The notes beneath the pieces are model-generated. The model was given only the letters and a program-made list of their open reading frames with translations. It did not search any database and had not been told where the DNA came from. From NCBI GenBank assembly GCA_008931825.1, contig QXVZ01028511.1, forward strand, positions 62,576-126,575: a stretch of 64,000 nucleotides of DNA. The letters are read 5' to 3'. The translations under genes were made by a program, and so were the position numbers. The stretch comes from Phallusia fumigata. Its lineage: Eukaryota > Chordata > Ascidiacea > Phlebobranchia > Ascidiidae. This document shows, piece by piece, positions 50,078 to 61,266 of this stretch; positions within the stretch are counted from its first letter, which is position 1, and each line of letters opens with the position of its first letter.

Positions 50078-53000
50078 GTATCAAATTCCATTTTCAAGAT
50101 GTATTTAAAACGAAACACATTCAAAAAGACAAGGCGTATATGGCAGCACTATGTATGGTATTTAGGATGTTTTTTGAGTTATAACGTTGTACTATACGCA
50201 GTATTATAAAACGTTTCATGAAAAGTATGAGATAATTTATCCATCGTTATCGGTGTAAAAGGTGTGGTGACTATATACATGTTTGATAAATACGTGTACT
50301 GAATATTCTACCTTACCCAGAAACAGTTTTGTAAACAAAACTGATATTCTAACTGGTTTCATTCAAAAGTTTCCGAAAATGTTTTTTTTAACATTTTTTT
50401 TCATTTTTCGCAACGACTTTAATTTAAATGTTGCTGTGTAAATTACATGATGAAGAAAGGTGGACTCACAATATTACTTTTGTGGGTGTTTGGTCGCCTC
50501 TGAACTCCTTTTCAATGCGTTTTGGGAAACGAAAATGGATTGTGCTCGTTTTCGACGTTACGTTTTAACGCACCCTAATTTTATTACTGTTCAGCATTTG
50601 ATCACATTGCGTCGATTTTTGTACTGAGCAAAGTCATGAAGCTTTTTAATAATCCCTGCAAGTTTCATGTAAAATAATCGATTTTTAGGGTATCAAATGG
50701 GATGATAAAGTTGGAAGAACAACTTTCGAATATTAACAGCTGGTCCCCCTATGACATCCAAACCGCTTCGAATTTAACAATGGTAACAAAAAAATCAACT
50801 ATGTGAGAAATTTGTCTTAAGTTCGCACGCTCTACTTAAGTTCGGTGTAAATTTTCAGCGCCCTCGCCCTAATACATCAAAGGATATGGTATGATTTTGT
50901 TGTTTGCTGGGGCGTGTCAGACGCGGTTTGCTCCAAGGACACAGGGGATTGAAGGCCATGTGTACAATGATAGTTTGACACTGACCCACAAAAATGTATT
51001 TTAGATAGACATAGCCCAAAGACATACGCTTGTACGTAACCCTCGGCTCAACAACAAGAAGTGACTGCATTACCAAGGACAATTAACTGCATTTCCAATG
51101 ACTAATTTTTTAAATATGAAAGTTTGTTTCTCCAAATATGCATTCGATACTCAACCGTCCGTCATCTAATTGCGCACTGGTTTATGTTTTACGTCAGTGG
51201 TATTTTTGACCCAACAACATTGGTATTTTAAGGATGTGAAAAATTATTGAGCAAGCAAAGTGAGCAGGCTGATAAAAAATGCGTCAGCGTTGTGTATGTG
51301 TTTTTGGCCAAACGCGGACACAAGACACCCACGACAATTTGGGCTTCCGCTGCTATCACGCATTCGAACCGGAATCGTGACGTATGTATATGACGAAACG
51401 AATAGCCCGAGAAAAAGCTAAGCTGCATAATGACCAAAAACACTTGCAAAGTAGCATTTAAAAAGACTGCTGGTGGCATGATGCACCCTTTACGAAGTTT
51501 ATTTTAAAACACTTTGTAACGGTTTTCTCAACCTTCTTAGTAGTTTGGCGGATTGCCCTTGTGACGGAACTGGCACAACTTTAATAATAGCGGTTAAACA
51601 CTTTCGCAGCAAAACATTGTGAAATAGACCTTCGAGTCTGATCTAAGACTTCGAAAACCCGCAATTAGCCACAGAGGTCTTGGTTGGTGGCATTTCATGC
51701 AGCTTTTGAAAAGCTTCATCTACTATTACACCTATTTGCTACAAATCCGATTCCTAGAATTTTTTAGAAGAAAAGTTCCTATCAAACTTTTTTATGGTTT
51801 GATTTGATACTCTTCGTCGGTGAACAGTATAAAACAAAAATTTGTTTCATTTAGCTTGTCTTAATACAAACAGAAGTTATCATATAACTACACACAATAT
51901 GTACTTTTGAATTTTCGTTAGACCCACAATGGCATGTTGTAATCGATCGCAGTAATTAAGCTGTTCAAACATCGTGAGCTTTCGTGTCAGGGACAGGCAT
52001 GTTTTGAGCGTAGCGTCATTAGGCGCTTGACTTTTTACGCAGTGTCGAAAATGCGTGCTGTGAAACCAAAACTTGACGCAGAGCGTAAAAAATGTGCGAA
52101 AACAAACTTGTCACGATGAGAAAAGGGATTCTCGATATGACCTGATGCAGTAACGTAATGTCTCGAGTCCTGTGCCGAAAGATATGTGCGCTAACTTACG
52201 TTGCTGTGTGATCCGCTTTCGAGAAAAAGTTGAATTAAATCAGATTTAAAGTAAATATTTAGGTCTTTGCATCACAACCTTAGAAAAGTCAAAGCTATGC
52301 ATGCTTTACACTCTGCATCTGCCTTCACCACAGACCAAATCTGGCAAGTCCTGTAAAGTGTTAACAACAAACGGCAGCGAAACCAATAGTAACCGTCTAC
52401 ATTAAAAACTAAGTGCTCTGAAGAGTTACCGCGACAAAAAAGTGCATGATGCTATTTTTCCTTGCAGAAGTATAGGGAAAGTTTGCAGCACGTTTGTCTA
52501 CGAAACGGCATGTAAAGTAACGTATACGTGACGGTGTATGCTCCAAACCGTTTAAATCACCTTCGCAGTAGAACCTGAAGCCCCGAGAAACTTGTTGCAT
52601 TACTTTGTTGAGACATTGCTCACCTTTTTAGGTGTAAACATTACACTAAGATCAAGTAGCGGGCGTATATAATCAATAGCAATAGCAAAGGCAAACGTTA
52701 TAGCTAATTGCACGGTGCGCTCTCGAACATTTACGGAAGTGACGAAGTGTTTTAATTCCGGCATCTGCTGAGCACACAGCAACACATAGATTGTAATGTA
52801 ATCTAACTGCAGTACGAAGTGCACAGAGATAAACCGATGAGCGTACAATAGAACAGGTGTGAATGCATGCAGTTGAAGGCATCAAGTTGTTTGGTTAAAG
52901 GTCGATTATTTCAACCACCAAAACGGTTTTTGGTTATTCATAGCCAGGTTTTAAGGACTTTTAAATTACGATACAAAATGATTTATAGTAAAACATACAA

Positions 53001-54399
53001 TCAGGTACTTTATTTGAAACAACAACCCAGCGGCAGACGGGTGCTTGCTTCTTTCTTTGGTCGAGCTTTGAAACTAAACCGGTTTTGATCACGATAACGT
53101 TTTGGCCCAATGCGGAACCAGGACCTTGGTTCTTTCGATCAATTTCTCGTCCAGGGTTTAAAGTGTTTTTTTGTGCTTACGTCACTGGTTGGTTTAATGC
53201 CAAACGAATGACGCTAAACACTTAAAGCATGGTTTTAACCTCTGCGGAAGTAATGAGCGCCTTCGGCAAAGGGCATTTTCTCATTACTGAACCAAAACCA
53301 AAAACAGCTTCAAGTGATGTAAATTGGTTATGGCCCCGTTTACAACTATGTTGTAGAATCTTGTGCTGCCTAAAAGCAGAAATTTTGCGATTTACCTCCG
53401 GAACTGTGGAGCAAATCATTTTTGCTGGCGGAAACTGACAAATAACAGTCAACTTCGAGCATACAAAAATTTAAATATATTTAGTTTTCGCATGCTTGCC
53501 TTTTGAATGATAACAGAGGCACAAAAACGCAGTGACGCAGAAATTTTATCAAAATTAGATTTTACTTTATGAAAGTTGTCATCGTAACAATAATGACTTC
53601 CGAATGACGGCATACTGTGATGAAAAACATGCGTCATCAGGGATTAAGCGTTTTACGATGCAATATCATCACCATTAGCGATCAAAATGACGTGAAAAAG
53701 CTTGCGGTTATTCTGAGTCGCAATTTTTTCGGATTTTTCAACCTATTCCTTGAAAAAAATCTGACCGGATTGGCATCCCAGCTATCTTTAACTACCCTGC
53801 TGCTACCAGCCAAGTCAACCGTAGCCAGTAACAAGGCCTAGTGATACCTCGGTTACTACAAAAACGTGTCCAACGTCTTATAGGTCTGTTGGCTGCGTGG
53901 TATGCCCCTATCAATATGTCACTGTTTATTTATAGATCAATCACTCCTACGACTACAGAGGTTCCCCATTCGCTAGAAACCACAACACCTATGTATTTTG
54001 TTGCCGTCAAACCGTTATTTGCTGTAAAGGTAAAACAAGCAACATCTTGGCAAGATATTATAAGCCCAGGGTTAAAATGCTTTTCACTGGGCCGCAGGGA
54101 AGCTATTATTTAAATGGGATTTTTGTAATACCTTGCGGATGTGGAGTTGGGACATACACAACTAGCTATGTCCATGGAGCATTACAAAACATTTGCCATT
54201 CTTATGCGATTTTGTTGACCCAAATATTTGAAGTTCCTAAGCTACGAGTATCAATAGCGGCAAAATAATCTGACAGTAACGCAATCGAAACCCTCACCAG
54301 CACTTGTGTTTGGAATTCGGGTCACGAAGATGTGAGTCGCAGTGTGCTGAGTGAAGAAAGGCAGATGGGGTTTTTGGGATAGTGCCGCTGATGTTCGTA

Positions 54400-54899
54400 T
54401 TCCTTACAGGATTAAAACAACATTTGCGGGGGATTTTTTCCGGTTTCGGATCTATTACGGCCACCCTATATAAAGGCCACGTTCGGGTCCTAATCGGCAG
54501 TCCTGAAATCGAGGTCCAGTCTGTGTGCCTATCGTGCGCAAGGGGTGGGGCTGGCGTACGTTAATACGTCTCTTAATGTGTGGAAATTGACCATTTTGAA
54601 TTTTTAGGGGTGATGACAAGACTTGCCTCATTGCAGTTCCGTTTGATGATTTTTTGTTTGACTTTTTCGATTTTTTGGTGACTTTAATAATTTTTATGGT
54701 AGAAATTAAAGTGGGGCAAGAGCATCAAAACAAACACCAAAGAGCAAATAACAACGCAACGCTCTGGTGTTTTGCCTCAAAATCAACTTGTTGTTTTAAC
54801 CGTTCGGCCCGATTACTTTAGTCCTTAAGCATTGCGATTTTACATTTTCAGCTAAATACAGCCAGAAAAAAGCTTTAAAAATCTGAAATAGTGATAACA
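54400..54899 (+). promoter_or_regulatory. LOX-E promoter region, homologous to that of LOX-D
   Basis: A TATATAAAG box lies at 54467-54475. The conserved core GTCCTGAAATCGAGGTCCAG at about 54500-54519 follows at nearly the same spacing as in LOX-D. A TTTTCAG lies about 50 bases before the ATG, as in LOX-D. The intervening sequence is alignable but diverged. Confidence 0.65.
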
Positions 54900-57800
54900 A
54901 TGGGAGCGATTTGCTGCAAACCCCCCGATGAGCCATACAAGAGAATCAATTACGACGTGAGAATTCAGGTAAAAATGTTTAACAATTATTTTTTTTACGT
55001 TACGGCTACGTTATTTTTTTACGTATCTTTTATAACTTGTGGACCAGATCAACAAACAGAGTTAACATTATATTCAAAGTATACTTCGTGACTTTTAAAC
55101 AAACGTAGTACATTTATCGGTGGTTATTATTTTTAAATGATTCGTATTTTAATTACTTTTTACCGGAAAATGTTCATAGCAAGTGGCATAACCAGCACTA
55201 CGTTTGGCGAGAAATACATTTCCATGCTTCTACTTGCAGACTTCGGACAGCTACAAGAATGCTGGAACACGATCTCTAGTGTTTATTGACCTGGTTAACG
55301 CTGGCGGAGAATCTACGGGTCCCCAAAAGCTAGACAACTTTTTCCACTCTGATTTCCGCCGTGGCCAACTTAACCATTTTCGAGTCTACGCGAGGGATAT
55401 TGGATTGCCGATCATCGTTAGAATAAGTGAGTGAATTTTAGTAAAAAAATGTTACGTCTGAGACAAATTCATGCTAGTACAAATTTTCCTGCGCCAAAAG
55501 AGCCACAATTAACAACGTTACAAACCTTTTGTTATGCGATAGTTTTTAGTAATTGTTAATCCCGTAGGCCTACTATACTCAGTAAACTAATTTACTGCAT
55601 ATAACTGTCACGGTCGCGATTTTGCGTTTAGAGTGCACGCACCCTAGGGCTTTAAGATGCATCACCTAGGAAAACTTGCAAATGTTCCGTCTCAGGAAGT
55701 AGTTGCTCAAAAGTAACGGAATTTTTTGTTGTTTATTATTACCGACAAAAAACGTGAGTGACTGTGATATAATGTTTGGGCCCCCAGAACGTTCATGGTG
55801 GCGAAAAACGTGTCGGGCAAGTATCAGTTTTGTAGAGCTGTAACCATGAGGTAACCGTTACATTTCGTCTCAAACTTTAAACTTCCCAAAAGACAAGATA
55901 AAAATATGTTGTTAATACCCATTTCAGTCTCACAGAGCCTGTTACGCATAAATAACTACGAAATGTAAACAACTCGTGCGAGCCAAGACAGACAGGCCTT
56001 TGCTGTATGGGTTTAGTTGAAATGATCTAGAGCAATTAACGGCTATTCACTTCCGTCGACTGTATGACAAGCAATGCAGCTATTTTCCATCGATGTGCCT
56101 TTAGAGCTCGTTGCGTCATGGTAGTGTTATGGTTTTCAATGTGAGCTGTGTTTAATTAGAGCGATACTACTGGAACATAACAGTTTTAATTATTTGTAAC
56201 GGGTTAGTTGACGTCATATAATGTGGCAAGCGAATAGCTGAACAACATCGCAATAGAAGGGTAGGGACAACAATAATGTTCGTAGTATTCACAAACACAA
56301 GGTTAGACGTCAATTTGTAACAAACTCGTAATGCAAATCATGGCTTAACTCTTGTTTAGCATGACTTAATTACCCAAACATTTTTAAAGAATGCGGCGTT
56401 TAAAATTGCCTTTGCAAAACCTTTACTGAAGCTTGAAAGGTACAACACAACGAACGTATAACATGTAATTGTTATAGTTTGCATTATAAATCCACAAAAT
56501 TATTGGTCTGACAACTTTTACTTTTCACAGCTCTGGAAAATCGCCACCATGAAGACCAGTGGCTGTGCGACACTATAGCTGTGGGGGTGAATGGGGACGA
56601 AGTTCATTTTCCAGTGTACGACTGGATTGAAGAGGAAAAAGAAGTCACATTGGGAAAAGGTAGCGACATTTGACGTTGGTTTATATTTTTATGCAGTTTG
56701 CAAAAGCTGCATGCTGCTAAGGTCGGGGGTAATAGCGGTCATATTGCAATCGTAAGGCAGATGGTTTAAATCCTCCCAAACAGAAATTATCTGCTTTTTC
56801 TGACCGGCCGTTGGTCTTTCACACACGATAATCTCTAGTGTATTTACCAACCGGCCGATGGTAGACGCCCCCTTAGTACAATACTCCCTTGCATACAAGT
56901 TTGGTTTTATTAGTTATACGTTTTTTGGGTGTTACGACTTGGTAAATAAACAGATGATGTAGTTTCATGTTGGGTTGACACATATTTTGGGGCTTCGAAA
57001 TCTTCGACATTAATTAAGAGCTCCGTTTTTTATTGTAGTACAATCATGTATTACGTGCAAATGACCAAAAAAGCCTGACATGGATGTCCCAGCACACCAT
57101 ACACATTTAAATACGGTCTGGAGATAAATTTCTGCTTGGGTTGAATTATCCTAATCTGCGTTTTCTCGTCCAAAACTTAGTGGAGCTACGAGATAAAGAA
57201 TATCGAAGTTTAAAAGAGAAAAAGTCCCGAGCAGCATGAGGTTAATTGAATTTTACTTGTCACCATCAGGCNGTTGGGTTGATGGAAATACCAAGGGAGT
57301 TCCAAAGGAGATCAAGACCTACGATCAACTGGTAGGAAACCCACTTGAATGCCATAGACATCTTGAAAGCCTGATTAAACGTTTTACTTTAAGTAGCGAC
57401 AAACGAACTGATATCGACAACTTTTAGAAATGCTAAACTTGAGTTGCCCACTGTTGTAGATTGAACTATGCGTAACCATCATCTACACCAGCTCAGTTCA
57501 ACACGCCGCAGTCAACTTCGGTCAGTACGAGACTTACAAGTTCGCGCCGAACGCACCGCTAGGAATGAGACTTGCTCCGCACAAAAAGGGAGATGTAAGA
57601 AAGTATTTGAATTGTGAATAACTGCCTAAGAAAATCTTTGCCGTTCGGGCTTTTTTGCTATGATGATGTAGATCCTCTTACAAATCATCAACTGAGAGCT
57701 TTTGTTAGGGTTTTCACGCTTTGATCTGCACTTTGAACAGCGCAGGCTAGAGCAGGAAAATGATATTTTACGGATTTGTTTTGGTTCGTGGACAAATCTA

Positions 57801-58905
57801 GACTAGAAAACCGTAGCGGTTATTCGATGCCTCCCTGCCACACAATCATCCGCACTTTCATTTTTAATTCTTGTTGATTGGTTTTGATTATCAGTGGCAA
57901 AAAATAAACCTTTGATCTGATTTGATTTGAAATAGAACCACGTCCACGGCTATCTACTTTGGGACCAGACATGTATAGGCCAGTAAACAGATTAGATATT
58001 GCATTGTACAAACCGGAAAAAACACAAGCGGCAAAGAGTTACTGAGAGCTTACAATGGCAGGGACGCGGGTGTGGGAAAATTTATCTGGGAGGAGGAGCT
58101 TGTTTCCCAAAATGTATCACTAAGCCAGAAAAAATTAATGTAACAGCACTTCGCTGCGATTAATTAGATTTGCACGTTAGTTCCTAGTAAAAAATATTTT
58201 CCATCTTGTAGGCAACCATGGAATTGATCATGGACAGCCTTCCTAGTCTTGAAATGGCTACGATTATGGTTGCTGTATCATTTGCCTTGTCATCATTTTC
58301 ACCAAACGACGTAAGTTGACTAAGATTGTATGTTTTCATCAAAAACCTCAAACGCTGCGATTGTTTCTAGATTTGGTAACTAAAACCTAAAACGTTTTTA
58401 TTTGTCGCGTATGCCTTTGATATTATGCCGCCCTTCTTTACTCGCAAAAAGTTAACGAAATGCACAAAGAACACATATTACGTTTACAAAGTAACACCAT
58501 GCTGCGAAAAGTGCACATATGTAACCGTTATCAAAAATATAACTGCCCGAAAAATTGTAGAAAGGTATTGCTAACATTCCGGCAATTGCTGTTTTCATCG
58601 TCATTGCACTGCGATCTGTCCAAACGTCTACAATGCATTCACTACTTACAATACTTGTCACGTCCGTGTGTTGAAAACCGTTATCATATACTTTATTTAT
58701 TGGGAATACCAATTTATTGCAGGTTTTCCTCGGTCATTACGACAAACGCCTGTTCACGGAGGAACCGATCAAACACATGCAGAAGACCTACTTAGATGAT
58801 CTCAACCAACTTGAGAAGGACATCGATGAGCGCAATGACCGTGCAGAGCCCAATCCATATAACTTCCTCATACCAAGCAGAGTTCCAAATTACATCGCTA
58901 TTTAA
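54900..58905 (+). CDS. LOX-E: PLAT-lipoxygenase, middle exons hidden by an assembly gap
   Basis: Close paralogue of LOX-D. The N-terminus is MGAICCKPPDEPYKR, again with a candidate acylation signal. Visible exons: 54900-54968, 55240-55426, 56531-56659, the acceptor and first two bases of exon 4 (57270-57271), then N, then the second half of exon 11 (57273-57331), 57460-57594, 58212-58310, 58723-58905. Exons 5-10, nearly all of exon 4 and the start of exon 11 are missing; in LOX-D the matching piece is about 3.6 kb. Of the iron ligands, the third His and Asn (VQHAAVNFGQ) and the C-terminal Ile (PNYIAI) are visible; the first two histidines fall in the gap. Reading frame is intact wherever seen. 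It may be a whole gene in the organism; the sequence cannot prove it. Confidence 0.85.
57272..57272. other. Single-N assembly join inside LOX-E
   Basis: Left of the N is the end of intron 3 and the first two bases of exon 4; right of it is the middle of exon 11. The join cannot be a working transcript. Confidence 0.9.
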
Positions 58906-58994
58906 ATAATGAGGCAGCCCATACAATCTTGTACAAGATTCAGAAATGATGTATTTTGTAACGCATCCAATATACGCATTGCTTCCTAACAAAT

Positions 58995-59000
58995 AATAAA
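58995..59000 (+). terminator. Candidate LOX-E polyadenylation signal
   Basis: AATAAA 90 bases after the stop codon, in the flank conserved with LOX-D. Confidence 0.5.
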
Positions 59001-59938
59001 AGCGGTACGTATAGATAACATACGCAGTAAAAGTAACCAATTCCTTTTGAGGGGCGTATATAAAATGAAATACGTACAAAATAAAAAGATTCCAGCTCCA
59101 ATGTACGGAGTTTAAGACGTTTTTTTTTGTGTCATAACATTGTACTATATGCAGTATTATAAACCGTTTCACTAAAAGTATGAAGTAATTTATCTCTTGT
59201 TATCGGTGTAAAAGGTGTGGTGACTATATTTACATGACTATACAATTGTATGCTACCTTACACAGGAATGGTTTTGTAAACAAAAATGATTATAGAACAG
59301 ATTTTCTTCAAATGTTTCCGAAAATGTTGTTAAACTTCGATTGTAAACATGTTTTTTCTTTCTCGCAATGAGTTTTCATTAAGCTTCACTTACTAACTAT
59401 GATAATAAGTTCAAACCTTGTGTGTGCGTGGATTAGTGGCGAAATGTCCAAATAACAATTAAACAAAAAAACTGTTTTGTGGTGAATTTGTTTGCGGGCA
59501 AATCAACAGCATATGTGCTTCGTGGTAAATAATTTTGGTCATGACCGCGTGTGAACTACATGTCGATCAAGTTTTAGTTGCTTTCGGCTAACCAGGAAAC
59601 CAAGAATTAGAACTCACAAATTTGCAAGCGCCACGCCTGAGCTAAACATTTACCCAACTTGTAGGATACTTTTATAAGCACATCAACTTAATTGCAAATA
59701 ACGTGAACACATGTTACTGTGTGATACCAGCAAACTTCCATTAAGTCTTTGCAAAGCATTGGTTAAAGCGAAAAGTACGTTTTTTAGCACCGCAATGTGT
59801 AGGCATGACTTAAGTCGAACAACAAATTGCAGGTTAAAAAAATCATCCAAACTGGATAGTTATTAGAAGTAGGTAAACTGAGTGATAACATCCGTCCAGA
59901 AATAGGTCGTGATGAATCCCACACATGTCATTGCACAT

Positions 59939-59962
59939 CCTATAACCTATAACCTATAACCA
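59939..59962. repeat. Short CCTATAA microsatellite
   Basis: Three perfect units and one degenerate unit in tandem. Confidence 0.7.
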
Positions 59963-61266
59963 ATAACAACATTACTTAATGAGGTGTAGGTTTTCCTGAT
60001 GCACGATACCGGGTTTTTCTTCGAACAAGAAAGGAAGTATTCGCAGTTTATGTAGTGCACTAATCAGCAAGTGGTGAACACAAAGCTTGTCACAATTTAC
60101 TGGGTTACTTTAATGCAACAGTGTCAATAAATGAAATATGAGCAACTTTATGGACCAAGTTAGATGTCAACTTTTAGGTGAGATTTGATTCATAAAAAAT
60201 TTAAAAATTGTCGACCACTGGCAAATGTTTATTTGCGTTCAGCACGTATCGCCCAAAAGATACTTACACCGAAAAGTCCTGTCGTAAATTGGGAAATCAG
60301 GTCAAGTCTAAACCGTTCTTTGAGGGTAGACTTCGCGGAACACGTAGTGGTTTACTGTTGAACGTCAGGGGCCAGAGTTTAGTTGCGAGCCCTTTTATGG
60401 TTGACATAGTAGCTTTGCTGATCCATGCAGATTTAACCATGACGTATACCAAACATTGCGGAAATCCGCCTAAAATTTGTCTTCGCCCACTCTTTTGTCT
60501 TCATTGTTCACTCTGTGCATATTAGCTTTAGGTATATGGGTCAGTAGGGCCGCCAAAGCGGTTTTGGAATGTTACTGTGTGTGTGTTTTTTTCAACAGGT
60601 GCAGTACTTTAATTGAGCCATATTTTTTAGAATTTGACACTTGGTAGAGCGTATCCTAATATATACATCGCTAATGACAGAAGACAGTGGTATAGTAACT
60701 TAGTATGCTTTTTTGGTGTTTGAAACGTTCGCCCTTTGTATTATAATATCTCCATTGCAGATGCCGACAACGCGGTTATCTATAAAATTGATTCGACAGG
60801 TCCACACGCACTGCTGCCCACGCGTACATTCGTCAAAAGTTTACCAAAGTCAGCATATTTGCCCGCCTAGACCATTGATCACTTGGGCATTTCAGCAGAA
60901 AATCAGCAGTAACTCGAACTACGGGGTGACTTGCACACAAAGCAGCGGACTCGAAAAACATGTTTTCAAAAGTTAAACAGAATTTATGGCCATTAAAGTT
61001 TGGTTTCCTGTTTCTGGGTTATATCTGAAGATGCCAATCAAAATCGCGTCGGCAGAGTGTCGCTAACGAACGTCCGAAAGTGTTATTCGCCACTAACCTA
61101 TTTCTTTAGTAGGTTTGAAAACGAAGTAGAAAGTTAATAAAAAGTTAATTGCGTTGGAAGTAGGAAACGCTGTTTAACGTTAAACACAAATTTGTTTTTT
61201 TAACCCAAGAAGTCTTAGTTTTACATTTTCAGGAGTTGTAGTTTTTGTGTTAAAATTGCAAAAAAG

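Larger units (their letters stand above)
49949..54899. other. 5 kb intergenic interval between LOX-D and LOX-E
   Basis: The first ~450 bases are conserved with the LOX-E 3' flank (both hold TTATCGGTGTAAAAGGTG, at about 50247 here). The last ~500 bases are the LOX-E promoter. From about 50.5 to 54.3 kb I recognise no gene, RNA or transposon; the open frames there are short and resemble nothing known to me. Confidence 0.45.
58906..61266. other. 2.4 kb intergenic interval between LOX-E and LOX-F
   Basis: It begins with the 3' flank shared with LOX-D. A short CCTATAA microsatellite (three to four units) lies at about 59939-59962. A TTTTCAG at about 61225-61231 precedes the LOX-F ATG by some 36 bases and could be a 5' UTR or trans-splice acceptor. 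No gene recognised. Confidence 0.45.

Noticed and set aside
53841-54113. 90-codon frame between LOX-D and LOX-E
   Set aside because: No recognisable domain, no promoter or polyadenylation context, and length expected by chance in a 4 kb gap.
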